Part shown: piece after piece, positions 10,801 to 22,801 of the stretch
Position numbering within the stretch: position 1 is the first letter of the stretch
Layout of the letters: each line of letters begins with the position of its first letter
Assembly: GCA_025602915.1 (NCBI GenBank)
Contig: JAHLJZ010000007.1
Location: 62,001 to 126,000, forward strand
Source: Paraphysoderma sedebokerense
Lineage: Eukaryota > Blastocladiomycota > Physodermatomycetes > Physodermatales > Physodermataceae
DNA: 64,000 nucleotides
Reading direction: 5' to 3'
Notes under the pieces: generated by a model
Told to the model about the DNA's origin: nothing
Databases searched by the model: none
The model's input: only the letters and a program-made list of their open reading frames with translations
Program-made: the position numbers and the translations under genes

Positions 10801-12816
10801 AGGTTCTTTTGTATCGCGCTTCATCATAAGGACTTCCGAATAAGATATTCTCTTTGATCGTTGCGTGTTGCAACCAGTGTTGTTGAGGAACATAAGTGAC
10901 GTTCTTTGAGACTGATAGGCTACCTGATACTTTGATAGCCTGACCCAAGATAGAATTGATGAGAGTGGTTTTCCCTGAAGCTACTGGTCCCACAAGCGCG
11001 ATGAGTTTACCGGGCGGAAGAGAGATGGATACATCCTTCAGCAATGGATCGCCTTTGCCTTGTGTGTAAGTGAATGAGGCATTGTCCTGAACATCGACAT
11101 CGTCAATAAACATTCTGCCATGGAGGGGTAATTTACTTCTCTACGTACCCAGACGATGGAACCGTCGTCTTTTCGATCAACCTGCGGGCATTCGGGCAAC
11201 AGGAGGAACTCATTGATTCTCTCGACTGCTGCCAGACATTCTATTAAAGGGCAGAGTTAGATAAGAGATTGCTAAAACCAATGATCTCTGCAATTTCTTA
11301 CCGGCAACACCTCTCATTGCAGCTGGAAGAAACAAAAGTGGTAATCTAACGGTGTTGAGAATGCTCAGTGTGGTAAAACTTATAGCCGATTTGAGTGGTC
11401 CCACAGTCACTGCGTATTGTCCGAAAATAATGAGAGCTAGAGCACTAAATAGAATTATCAGTATCGATGATTTTGTAAAATGAAACAACAATCTTACACT
11501 GGAGTTGTTGCCATTAACATGAATGTAACTGTTTTGATTAAGCCGCCCGTTATGATATGAACGCCTTCCTTTCGACGTAACTGGTTCAAAGTTATACAGC
11601 GTCAAACACTGCATCTGAATATTTGACTTGAAACCATAACAAACCTCTCTTATCTCCGTATCAAAAAGCTTCTCCCAAACGTAAAACTTCACAATTTTAA
11701 TTCCGTTGATTAATTCTTGCCTGCAGGGAGCGTCGTTAATTTATAACCTCACATGACGAATTGCACAAGTAGGACCTACATGGTGCCAACCCTTTCGTCA
11801 TTCACACGACCATATCTCTTTCGCATGGTAGAGATCCTCTTGCCTAACCAAAATTGTAAAGGCAGCACGACAGCAATGAATGCTAAAGCTGAAAATGCAA
11901 TTTCTTTGACAAGAATGTAGAGCAAGACAAGGACAGCTATGCATTCTAACGGACAGGACCACACTTGATGAGCAAATTGAACTCCTTCAATAAACTTTTG
12001 GCAATCACTCGCGATAAGATTGACAGAATTATTGTTGACAGATGGAGCGATATGTAGGGATTTGCGGTAAACTGCGATAGACAAAGCTGCTCGAACCTTG
12101 AGAACCACGACGAGTTAGTACTTGATAAAATCGATACGGTACTGCTGTGCGTGAAAATTTACCCTTAAACCTAATCGAACACTCTGGTTCGTCAATCGTT
12201 GCCCTGCTATACCGAACAAGAAGCAACCAAACCAAAAGGCAACTGCGTAAACCCATCCAATCCACGAAGGGGCCTGTTTGTCTTCCAAGAACGCGACTAG
12301 TTGAAGAACAAAGTAATATGAATTGACCAAGAGCAACGCTCCCCAAATGAGCTTAAAAACGCCAGTATACAGAAATGACCATCCAAACGTCCGAAAGAGA
12401 GCCATCCATAATGACGGTCTGTAAAAGTCACGGATGGAAAGATAGTATCAAATAAAAAATTTCAAAATGTCAGATATTTTACTGGTGTGATGCGCAAAAA
12501 GAATAAAGGAATTGAAAGTTGAAACAAACCCATTAGGTTTATCTTTCATCTCCTTTTCCCAATTCTTCCGAAACTTTTCGTAATTCTTCAAAGCATCTTC
12601 AGAATCCCTCATGGTTAAATCCCCTTCGTCTAGATTTTTGGCTGACCGTATAATTGAATTCATCCAGAACCCAGTATAATCAGACAACAAATTGGGATTG
12701 AAAATTTTGATGTTGCCATGGTCACCCATCGGCGTCGGCTTCCCTACTATCTGCCCTGTTTTTTGACTATCCAAATCATCAGGACCATCTTTTTTTTCAG
12801 TTTTTGGTGTCGTCAT
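7835..12816 (-). CDS. ABCC/MRP-type full-length ABC transporter
   Basis: Seventeen exons (12530-12816, 12163-12418, 11780-12096, 11645-11720, 11498-11580, 11302-11444, 11149-11240, 10532-11086, 9888-10469, 9557-9827, 9347-9496, 8966-9279, 8685-8892, 8557-8626, 8373-8491, 8123-8290, 7835-8043) join in phase to 1,299 residues. The order is TMD1-NBD1-TMD2-NBD2 without the extra N-terminal TMD0, as in ABCC4 and yeast Yor1. Landmarks are IKIVKFYVWEK, NBD1 Walker A GPVASGKTT and signature LSGGQRQRISLARA, FFNVTPTGRLINLFSKD, NBD2 Walker A GRTGSGKST and LLLDEATSAMD, then ITIAHRLDTI. NBD1 Walker B ends LDSV, so the catalytic Glu is absent, which is usual for ABCC proteins. The NBD2 signature is FSLGQKQ. 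Family members export organic anions, conjugates and drugs; the substrate here is unknown. Confidence 0.93.
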
Positions 12817-13434
12817 CTATGCTTATTCTGCGAAAAATTAAGGTACACAATCTGCAAGCGCGATTGGATGGGGGACGGTTTCACAGCAACTCAAGTCGGA
12901 GGTCGAGATATGATAGTGCTGCTAACAGTTGGTGTAAATAAATGGAATTCTCAGAAGTCAGAGAAAAGGGAGCAAAAAATTCGGAGACTTCTTCAAATTT
13001 CAGAGGAAAGAATCTCGATCGCATGTTCTAGGCGTCAGAATAATTTCTCCTCATCATCGCGTTACATCGCGAACCTAACGGCCCGAGTGTGCCATGTATT
13101 CGGAGTTCTATTCATGATTCATATGCGTGAAAAGTGGCTACATATCGGAATAGGATAATAACTGAGTCGATATATTAACAGATTGACATAAAGATTAAGT
13201 AATAGAAAACATTGTAGTCCGCGACACATCAAATCATTTACACGCGACACGTAATATTAAATTCAAACACTACAATCATGTAATATAATATAGGCAACGA
13301 ACATGAAATCAATCAGAATTCTAATACGACGAAATATTACATCATAAACTCTATCCATGAAGTTATCAGGATATTTTACTTTCAAGGAAATGTATGACCA
13401 CTATCCCCATTACACGCAAAGCAAAATTTTGATC
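12817..13434. other. Intergenic, ABC transporter promoter and TBC gene 3' flank
   Basis: About 620 bp. The part near 12817 should hold the transporter promoter (- strand) and the part near 13434 the 3' UTR of the TBC gene. A 146-codon + strand frame overlaps the transporter's first exon but has no recognisable domain. The stretch 13160-13430 is AT-rich and has no long frame. Confidence 0.5.
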
Positions 13435-16400
13435 CTACTGCTCCATTTGCATTCCAGATCTATACTCCCTAATTTCTAAATCCTTAACTTCCATTGAGGT
13501 CTGTTCAACATCTGAATTATTGGGAGAGTACTCCATTATAGGGTGAGGGAAAGGTGACTGATACGACGTTATACCATGGGAAGGATTATTGACAAGGCTT
13601 TGATTCGATTGCCGCCGCTGAATTATAGGACGATTAGGATGCTTTTCGGGAACTGTTGGCGGCGCTTTTAAATGTGCAAATGACGGATGCTTGTTGTTCG
13701 GATCTTGATATTGAGCTGAAGGTTCGGCAACTGTTCGATAGGCACCATTATCCGTCAAGTTTTGCTCGCGATATTGAGTCGCAGTATCATTGAGATCTCG
13801 GCTTCTTCGACCATTCGGTTCATGCTTGAATAGTTTTGAAAGCCTGCTCGTGATGGAATTTATAGAAGCTTTTGTGAATGATGTGCGTTTAGAAGAAACA
13901 GCTTGGCGAGGAGTTGGCGCCGTTCCTTGTGTCAAATGAGAGGGTTGGTACATCCGTTGGGAAGGTTGCGACATGATAAAAGACGAAGGCGCGGTAACCA
14001 ACGATCTCGGATTAGGGGGTTGGGAGTGATTTCGAGAAGATACATTCTGGGGAATTGGTGGGAGAGGTACCCCACGTTTCGACGAATGTGTCGACTGAAT
14101 TGAGTGAACGGACCGAGTCGAAATCAGAGACGAATTCGAGGCCGATTCGTGGTAATGGAGCGAGTGGGTGGGTGTAGTTGCATCGAAAGATTGATTAGTA
14201 GCAGTAGGAGTAGTAGTAACAGGATGCGAATTGGCGGCCTGGTTCAGTGACGCCGAGCGAGAAGACTCGGGAACCGAAACGCTGGATGGTTTCTTATGAA
14301 GATAAATTGACTGATTTGGTGGGGGCATATGGGTACCCATGTCTGAAACAACTGAATTGCGTCTGTCATTTGATTGACCGCCAACATCAGATGGGATTTC
14401 GGCATTCTGCTGCTGAGATGACGTCAGAGAAGACTGATTTAGGTGAGCCGTGTGCGAATATTGCGGAGGTATTTGGGAAACGTCTACGGTTGACCGAGAA
14501 TCCCTACGAGCTGGTAAATCCGATGCATCGTAGGATCTTGGATCCACTGAAGCAGCTTGAGGATTTTTGCCAAATGTATCTTGAATGGAACTATACCCAG
14601 GTCTAGAATCGGAACGAATGGGTATTTCGTTAGCGACAGTAGGCAGTGAATTCTTTTGTGCCTGCTCATCCGTCGGCATTGTTCCGCTCTGTCTGGCCTC
14701 AAAATCATCCCCCGGTGATTTAATCCCCAATCCAATAACATCTTCCTCCAGTCCTTCCAAATGTCTTTGACCAAACTGCCGTCCATCGTCGTAAGATGAA
14801 TTTCGTTTATACTCGGGTCTTGCATCCGAACGGTGTACGCCTTCTTGAACACCCCTGACACTTAAATTTCTACTAATAGTGGCATCCTTTATCATTAGAT
14901 CATATCTTGAATTTGGTAAGGGTTCAACTCCAACATTCGGTTGCATTTTCTGGTCGTTTCCAAGTAGGCTATTTCTTCTAACAACGGGCCTCAAATCTGG
15001 AGACGCGATTTGTTGAGCTTCACGCTGCAGTGTTGACAAAGGTGGGATATCAAGTGGCATGGCTGTCGGCATAGTGTCAACGGGAGGACTAGTGATCGAT
15101 ACAGTGGAGCGTGTTCTGCGTCTAATGAACGACTTTCGGGTTGGGTGATGGCGACGAGATTTGCGGCGATTAACAGTGGATTTCGAACGACCCAGGGTAG
15201 TGGTAGGGTTGAATGTGGGAGAAGTAGGAGTAGTTGGACTATCCAGTACAGCCGGTGTATCGTCAAACAATTTCTGACCTTCGGAGCTTTCATTCGGAAT
15301 CTGTGGACTATTTTGGAGGTGTGAAGTAGGAGTTTGGATATTTCTTCTATACTGAGTGCCAGGATGGTCTGACCCGATATGGTTGTTCTCCTTTTCTTGA
15401 TACCTGAAGTCAGTCTGGAGTATACGTGTGTCCGGCTGGGCTCTTTGATTCAAAGTTCCTTGTCGAGTTAACACATCCCTAGCAACGTCCCTTGCACTTT
15501 CCAACTCTCTTGTGCTTAAATGGACTTGCGGACAGAGATAATCTAAAAGTCTTTCTGCTTGAAAATCGCCAGGCGGAAGGTTGATCAAGAAGGATAAAAT
15601 CTCAGCTGAAGATGAAGAGTAGTAACTGAGAATTGTGATTTGAGCAGACTTGAGGAGAGCTAATGAGATACGAAAAATAGCTTTCGGTCCGTCAACGAGT
15701 AAATAATCCCAAATTCGGAGAACAGTAGCCCAAGGAAGGTAGGTGAATCCTGACATCCACCAACGAGGTAAATACATGAACCCTTGAACTTTGTGCTTTT
15801 TAAATAATTTGGACAGTTTAGGTAAATGTTCTTGAAGAAGAACATCGAAAGCCAGACAATCGATTTTCAGATCCTGGTAGGAATGGTGGAAATAAGGGAA
15901 TGTGTGGAGAATTGATGTGAATGCATAAAAAGCGTCCTGAGAGCATATAAGGTTAATGAGACTTTCAGCAGACATGGGTCGATAAAAAACATACTTCGAC
16001 TGGCATCTGAAGTAATAACATCCCAGCTATTCTCCCCATTCCCTCGCTATATCCGATATCCGGGCGAGCCAGAACATAGGCTTTAAGTATACACGCCAAT
16101 TCCTTTGACCTAGGTTGAATGTGAGTTCGTGGTGGTCATACTGAAATGAAAATAAGTCAAGACTACAAACTTTTCATTACTAGGATCTCGAAACCAAACT
16201 GAAGTGTGAAAGTCTGTTAACAAGGCAATCGAAAACTATCACGTCTGTTGCAACCTCGGAAGTACTCACCATGATCAGGATAAGTTCTTGGAACGTCATT
16301 TTCTATATGAAGAAATAGAGTCTGGTCTGGAGGCGCTATTGACAACAGGTGCTATTGGTTGAACGGAGGAGATAAGATTTTCAATTACAATCGCTGTTGC

Positions 16401-16834
16401 GTTTTTGGCCAGCAATCTTTATATTCACCTTGAAGTAACCTTCTTGTCGTATCTGATCAGTCTGAGTCAATTTTTGCCATACTTCGGGGCGGACGTCTTT
16501 CGGTATCCCTTCACGGGCAAGCCCCTTCACTTTGTGGTACTTCTGGTTCTTATACTTGTCCCATTTGTGCAGAATATTGTTCCATTTCTGCATGGCCTTC
16601 TCGTATTTGTCTTGGTCAGGACTAGGTGAATGAGGCATTGGACATAATCAAGCCCACAGAATGAGTGTTAATTGCCATGACAAGGACGGAGCATCTGAAT
16701 GCAAACTGTAAATGAAAATACATGGACACTCCGTTGATACTTTGGCAGGGGACGCCTTCGCCGCCAAACATGAAGCCGAACTCGTCGACCATTCTGCGCT
16801 TGATGATGGGGACGACGGGATGCAGCGAGTTCAT
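13435..16834 (-). CDS. TBC-domain (Rab GAP-like) protein with long disordered tail
   Basis: Six exons (16722-16834, 16429-16621, 16270-16351, 16171-16198, 15995-16109, 13435-15936) give about 1,010 residues. The TBC domain fills roughly residues 20-330: VDEFGFMF, GIPKDVRPEVWQKL, IENDVPRTYPDH with the arginine finger, DIGYSEGM, PVEDAFYAF, WWMSGFTYLPWATVLRIWD. The IxxDxxR arginine finger is present, but the glutamine finger (normally YxQ) reads Y-S-E. The remaining 650 or so residues are rich in Ser, Gln, Pro and His, with basic patches (VNRRKSRRHHPTRKS) and no fold I recognise. TBC proteins speed GTP hydrolysis on Rab GTPases. The start ATG at 16834 precedes the conserved FGF segment. The first intron (about 100 bp) is the least certain. 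Confidence 0.88.
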
Positions 16835-17352
16835 TTCGGTTCTATATATATAGTCTATTGACGGTGTGCGATGAATGTCGAGGATGAGCGGAGAGGGAGG
16901 AATGCGAGTTTTTGCTGCGAGAAATTGCAATGGCTATTATTAGCCAATTGGCAGACACGCCACGTGACCTCCCTTCTGCCCATCCCCTGACGATGGGTTC
17001 GCTGTCGGTCGCACGAAATTAAATTAATAAGTGAAATTGCGACATATCAAAGCATTCTCGTGCGAAAAAGGCCGGTGGCTTCCGGAGGAGGAATCAAATA
17101 TGGACTTGGCTCGCAGAGTCTCTATCTCTACCGCAAGGGAGTCGCCACTCAAAGAGCTCCCTTTAATTTACAAAGTATAGCCTGCCCATCCTGTTAAATC
17201 AGGCTGTTCCCCACCAAGTTGAGATGATTCAGACATGAGTGTAGTGGACATACTGCAATGCATAGTCTAATATAGGATGGAATGTGTCTGAGGATCTCTT
17301 GTGTGCTGTACAGTCGACGCAGAGAAGTCGGAACCGACGTGTCGTCGTTGCC
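16835..17352. promoter_or_regulatory. Divergent intergenic region, TBC gene / RRP6
   Basis: These 518 bp separate the starts of two divergent genes and should contain both promoters. No clear TATA box is visible; a tatatata run at about 16843-16851 lies next to the TBC start. I see no RNA gene or repeat. Confidence 0.45.
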
Positions 17353-20300
17353 ATGGCAATAGAACCAAACAAATCCTACGTCCCGCGACACCCAATGTCC
17401 GTGACGGTAGGAATCCCTGCCTTGCCACCTGCAATCATGTCAGAGAAATCAGATTCATCCATTCCAAACCCTTTTGAAGATTTTCAAGAGTATTCTGGTG
17501 CTTTATTTAAACACCTCCTTGCAGCCACCTCAACATCCAACTCTATCAACCAGTCTGATCTATATTTCTATAAATCGTCATTCCCCGATGCAGCAAATAA
17601 GTTGTCGGAAGTTGCGAACAACATCCTAGAAGCTGCAAATAATTTATTAAAGCATTCTTCTTTGGATTCGTTATCGCCGTTTCAAGATTACACCAGTCCA
17701 AGTGATTTTGAAGGCAGATTCGGTGATGTCGTAGATGTGTTGGATGATCTATTGGAGAAAGCGGTTAGTGTTTTCGCAAAATCGCAGATTTGACAGAAAT
17801 TCCATGATGAGGATTTAATTTATTATATTCTTCCTGTTAAAAATTGGCTTTCGTTTTATGATCGACTTGAACGGTTGTTATTCAGGACATTTGCCTTGAC
17901 GAGTTATCCGGCAAATTACCAGGAAAAACTGCAGTAAATTTACAGCAGACAGCTCCCATGGTCGCTAAAGTTGCCGCCTCTAATGCGACCTCGTCAAGAT
18001 TGGAATACAACCTCATACACGCGAAAAATATCACACGGCCGCAGTCTAAATTCAAAGACACTATTGACAACCATTCGAGTACACCGTTCATGATAAAGCT
18101 TAAAGTAAAACCAAACGCTAAAGTGCCTTTAGAAGATATCCTAGCGAATTCATCAGAAGACGGGTACGTGTAGCCATTTTCTAAAATACCATTTCTCATA
18201 TGGCTGACTCCGTCCATTGTACATTCAGTGCGATTCACCCATACGAACATGAAATCAAATCTCTCACCTATCCCTCTTATTTGTTCACCTCTGACTCACC
18301 CATTGATCCGCAACCCTGGGAGTCCACCTCGTGTACTTGGGTTTCGACTGCGGAGGAACTTCAAACAGTGGCTGCCAAACTCAAGCAGTCTCGGGAGATC
18401 GCTATCGATTTGGAACATCATAATTACAGATCGTACCAAGGTTTCGTTTGCTTAATGCAGATATCAACCAGAGATGAAGACTTTGTGATCGATACGCTGG
18501 AACTTCGATCTGATCTATGGATCTTGAATGAGTGCTTCACTGATCCCAATATTGTTAAGGTATTATCCGAGTCTCCATTACGTGATAAGTGCGAAAATTG
18601 ACTTTCTGGTTTCGTTTTAAATTTGTTCAGGTGCTACACGGTGCCGACTCCGACATACCATGGTTGCAGAAAGATTTTGGATTATACATCGTGAACATGT
18701 TCGACACGTATCAAGCGTCAAAGTTGTTAGAATTTCCTTCACACTCACTCGCTTATCTTCTTAAAACATACTGTAATTTTGTGGCTGATAAAAAGTATCA
18801 ATTGGCAGATTGGCGTATAAGGTAGATGCCACATATCTTAACGCTATCATCCTAATGTGCGTTCTCATATTAATCATCTCTACTACTTAGGCCTCTGCCC
18901 ACCGAAATGCTCTCATACGCCCGCTCCGATACCCATTTTCTTCTTTACGTTTATGACAATTTACGGAATGAACTCGTTCAGAAATCAAATCCGGAAACAT
19001 TGAATTTACTTCATGCTGTGCTCGCCCGGTCGCAGGACACAGCTCTAAAAACATATCAGAAAGAGAAATATGATTCTGAATATGGCACTGGTCCGGACGG
19101 ATGGGCTGCTATTTTACGTAAATTTGGCAGGCCCTTGAATAGAGTTCAGGTAAGAAGATATATTTTTGCTTGCTGACAACTTGGTTTTTTTTTTACTCAT
19201 TTATGAACGGTTCCTTGTATTAGTTCTCTGTTTTCAAAGCTTTGCACCAATGGCGAGATCAGACAGCTCGAGATGAAGATGAAAGTACGAGGTACGGTGT
19301 TGTCAGAATACTAATTGGCATGTAAGCCGTTTTAAGCTGACTTGAGTAACACTCTAATTTTTCCAGATATGTACTCCCGTCCCATATGCTACTGTCTCTA
19401 TCTGAAAGGCAACCGACTGATTCCGCCGGTGTTCTTGGCTGTTGCAGTCCTATTCCTCCACTTGTGCGGCTGTATTCCGCGAACATAGCCTTCCTGATTC
19501 AGCGGACGAAGGAGGAAGCATTGGTACAAATTGGAAAGGCTGCTCTTGCTCCGGAAACTGATATGAAAAACGTCGGAATTCACACAAGGTTCGAAGAAGA
19601 CGGAACGGATGATTTTAGAGGCGAAGTCATTCTTCAATCAGGTCAGCATACTAAACTATATTCCACATCTTTGATGATATCATTAACCATGATTCGACAG
19701 ATACTGCTCCGTCGCAATACGTTCCGAAGAAAACAAATGTCACTGTTTCTCTAAAGGCTACCCCCTTATTATTTGTGAACATGGAAGGTCGTAATTTAGA
19801 CGATGACGAAATTGTCGACTTTAACAAAGCAAAAATAATAGAAAGTAGCTTAACGAATGTCTTGGATTACTTAGTCCCAAAGGTAACTGCCGTCCTATAT
19901 TAGTAGCGTCCATTTCGAATCGCAAGCTCACAGAAATATCTGAAGGTCGTACCATTGTTGGAGGAAGACGAACAGAATGAATCGAATTCAATTGTAGGCA
20001 CCACTGTAGACTCGTCTTCACCTGTAAATCCTGCACATGAACCGCCGTCCCAGCATCTATATATTCCTTCAACCGAACGTACTACGAAACCGGCTTCTGA
20101 ACCGATGATCATTTCACAGATGGCGAAGAAACGCAAATTGGAATCTGATTCATATTCTCCTCGACAGTCTGATCACGACTCATCAGTAAATCCTAGCCCG
20201 ACGGCATCATCGCCGAAGAAACAAAAGAATTCGCAGCCTTCGTCACCTGCACTATCGGAGGATTCCAATGATAAGGAGACTGATACAGCACCTAATCAGT

Positions 20301-20693
20301 CAAACTCTAAAGGTAAACGCAAGCGAGGCGGCAAAAATAAGTCGCAACAAAGTGGTAACAGCGATGACAAAGATATAAATAAGGGTTCTCCAAAGCAAAT
20401 TGAACCATTTGATTATAGTAAGGCGGAACCGGTAATAGAATTCGCAGAAAGTGGGTCTGGCATAGCGAATAGGAAAGGCGACGGCAATGGTGGAAAGAAA
20501 AAGGGCTGGAATCCGTATCAAGGCGGTGGAGACGTAAGTTCTCTTTCTTTTTCCGATGCAAGAAGCGAATATGCTGTACTGATCAACTCAAATCTAACTG
20601 TTGCCATCCTTGTAGGGCCCAAAACGATCGAAGCAGCGAAAGTCTGGCGGTGGGCGTGGTGGAAGGAGTTCCACTTTCTCTATGAAGAGATAG
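17353..20693 (+). CDS. RRP6: Rrp6/EXOSC10, nuclear exosome 3'-5' exoribonuclease
   Basis: Ten exons (17353-17763, 17886-18163, 18229-18559, 18631-18821, 18891-19149, 19224-19291, 19367-19641, 19701-19882, 19934-20533, 20616-20693) give 890 residues. Order: PMC2NT-type helical N-terminus ([14 protein letters not shown]), linker [23 protein letters not shown] exonuclease domain, HRDC domain ([11 protein letters not shown] to [10 protein letters not shown]), and a long lysine/serine-rich tail ending in an RGG-like basic stretch. All catalytic residues are visible: IAIDLEHH (about 290/292), [10 protein letters not shown] (348) and [10 protein letters not shown]. It trims and degrades nuclear RNAs with the exosome. 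A later ATG at 17437 (MSEKSD) is an equally plausible start and would remove 28 residues. Confidence 0.96.
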
Positions 20694-21297
20694 ACGATAG
20701 AACACTCGATCTATTATAGTTGGCATGCTCTCCGTGACTTAATGATATTATATAATGGAATAAATACAATAATTGCAGTTTAATGATGCCTCTTTGTGTG
20801 TTGACTGGCCTGATGAAATTAGGGTTTAGCCAGCTTCTCTGCCGTCCTCATAAATTTACCAAACTATTAAAGCTGAAGAAATAGATATTTTAAAAAGGGG
20901 TGAAGTGAAACTGGATCACAGAGTCGCGCAGCAAAATTGTAACGGAAAGTGCATGAAGAATAGCACCAGAATCCTAGTTATGACAAAAATGGGTTTCGAG
21001 ATACTTAGCTATTGAAGGATGAACTCGTTTCCATAGCATTAAGTATCGTGCTCTACGTTACGACTGATAAAGTAGCACGCGAATTTCAACACACTTTTTC
21101 AAGTCAAATTTATAAATATAGGAATTGGGCTAACGCACGACCCTGAGGGTACATGATCAAAATGATCAATATTACTTTGAACTGTCACTATTTACAAAGT
21201 CTTGCACCTGCAATGTCGCAAACATGGAGGAATGATGTCTGTTTTATTGCTTTATCCAATCATCGTAATATTGAAAGGGCAACAACATCTGTTTAAC
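20694..21297. other. Intergenic, convergent 3' ends
   Basis: About 600 bp between the 3' ends of RRP6 (+) and the FAR1-like gene (-). It is AT-rich, with no long open frame, repeat or RNA gene that I can see. Confidence 0.5.
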
Positions 21298-22629
21298 TTA
21301 ATTTCTGTATTTTTTTTTTTGTTTTTCTGGTGTATTCTCTGGTGACTCTGTACATTCTTTCCGTTTGCGCTTTTCATTAACATCCACGGACGATTTACAT
21401 CGCTCTGCCCTTGGGCTGTCTTCAGTTTTAATAAGTTGAGGGTTGTCGATCTTTGGCCGCTCTACTGCATTCTCCTTCTCTGTTCCTGTGGAGCCAGAAG
21501 CCATACCAAGTTTAGCGTTGTGTATAGCTTTCACAGTAATTGTTTTCCCCGGATACTGATCTCTCAATGTTTGGAGTATCGTGTCGGTAGAACAGTTCAA
21601 TTTGCGAAGTCGCACAACCTCTTCTCGCATTTCTTTGGTGAAAAAGCGGTTCGATTTCAACATTGATGAATTGTCAGGATGTACAGCATGGTTGTGACCG
21701 AGAAATAAGGATGTGATAATTGTATCTGTGCTTTGTAGGTTTAATATTAACTGTTTTTGTTGACTGGCCATCCGAATATTAACATGAAATGGACAGTTGG
21801 TGCCGCTTGATTTTCTTTGTCGGTGGACTGCCGAGTCCGGATGCTTTCGTGGAGCGTTCTTTCGGCTGTGTGGACATTGAATTCTCCAGGATCGAATCTC
21901 ACCGTTTCCGTTACCTTTCGACCTACCTTTTGTGATATCGAACCCATTTCTCACTGCCCATTTTTGTATCTCCGCATACGCCACTTCCAATGATGTTTTT
22001 TCTTCGTCCCCACAATATACAGCAACTTCCCTAGGTTCTCCGTCTGAATAACGGGGGAAATATACCATCTCATCCCACTCTCCACACCATAACTGAAACA
22101 CGTTTATTCCTTTCGAACTCTTGCCAAATTTGAGGACGGCATTCAATGAAAGCTGAGATTGGAATCGATTTCCTTTGGGAATTACTTCCATTTTTCGGAA
22201 GGAATATTTGCACTGAGTGGCGGAGCACATTGTAAATTGATATTTCTCTTCCTGAATCGTGGCATCGAGAATTTTGATACTGAGTCCTGCTTTGGATGCA
22301 TGCAGCTCCAAATCCGCAATGCTGGGGTGAACTGAGGAGCAATTGCAGTCCGCCGTAATGCCGTGTTTGGTAGACAGCATTGTGGTGTTCGATTGCACTT
22401 TCTAAATTCCAAATTAGCTTTTTGCCTTTCGAGTATCCAATCGTAGATGCTTACCTTTTCCACTACTGCATTGTCATCAGCAATACTTGAACACTGTTTA
22501 GGTACTGGGCTTTGTGCATCATCATCAGTAATACTTGAATCCTGTATGATATGTAGCGCTATGTTACCTAATTGTTGCCTGCAGACGCAAAATGAATCAA
22601 ACAATCACGTAAGACGAGGTACAGACCAT
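21298..22629 (-). CDS. FAR1/MULE-type DNA-binding protein without transposase domain
   Basis: The main exon is 21298-22401 (368 codons), preceded in phase by 22455-22578. A tentative first exon (ATG at 22629, 14 nt to 22616) would leave a 37-bp intron, so the start is uncertain. The C-terminal half carries the FAR1/Mutator-type zinc-finger module: LEVAYAEIQKWAVRNGFD, IQCPHSRK, SSGTNCPFHVNIR, LGHNHAVHPD, then a helical FTKEMREEVVRLRKLNCS region found next to this finger in MULE transposases. The catalytic DDE domain and SWIM finger are absent and the protein ends in a KR-rich tail. It may be a transcription factor derived from a transposase. The N-terminus contains a small internal repeat (SSITDDD / SSIADDN). 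A TIR element starts about 170 bp upstream. Confidence 0.7.
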
Positions 22630-22801
22630 ACTACCTACGCAATTCTCGAATAGCTGAATAGCGTCCTAATGTCAATCAATGAGTAGATGCTCAAACTCGA
22701 TGCAATACGAAATGTAAATTTTCTTGTTTATTTTGTTTTCATCACGGTATACATATAATACACTTATGTGGTCAGACCCGGTCAGATCATGCAGAATGGG
22801 A

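Noticed and set aside
12718-13158. 146-codon + strand frame
   Set aside because: It overlaps the start exon of the ABC transporter in antisense and its composition is random-looking.
13435-15975. Start of the TBC protein at the ATG at 15975
   Set aside because: That ATG lies inside an intron; splicing 15995 to 15936 rebuilds the TBC motif PVEDAFYAF and links the upstream half of the domain.
16110-16141. Nearer acceptor (TTTCAG before 16140) for the TBC exon
   Set aside because: It would put a TGA in the required frame; the acceptor at 16110 keeps phase and gives a continuous TBC domain.
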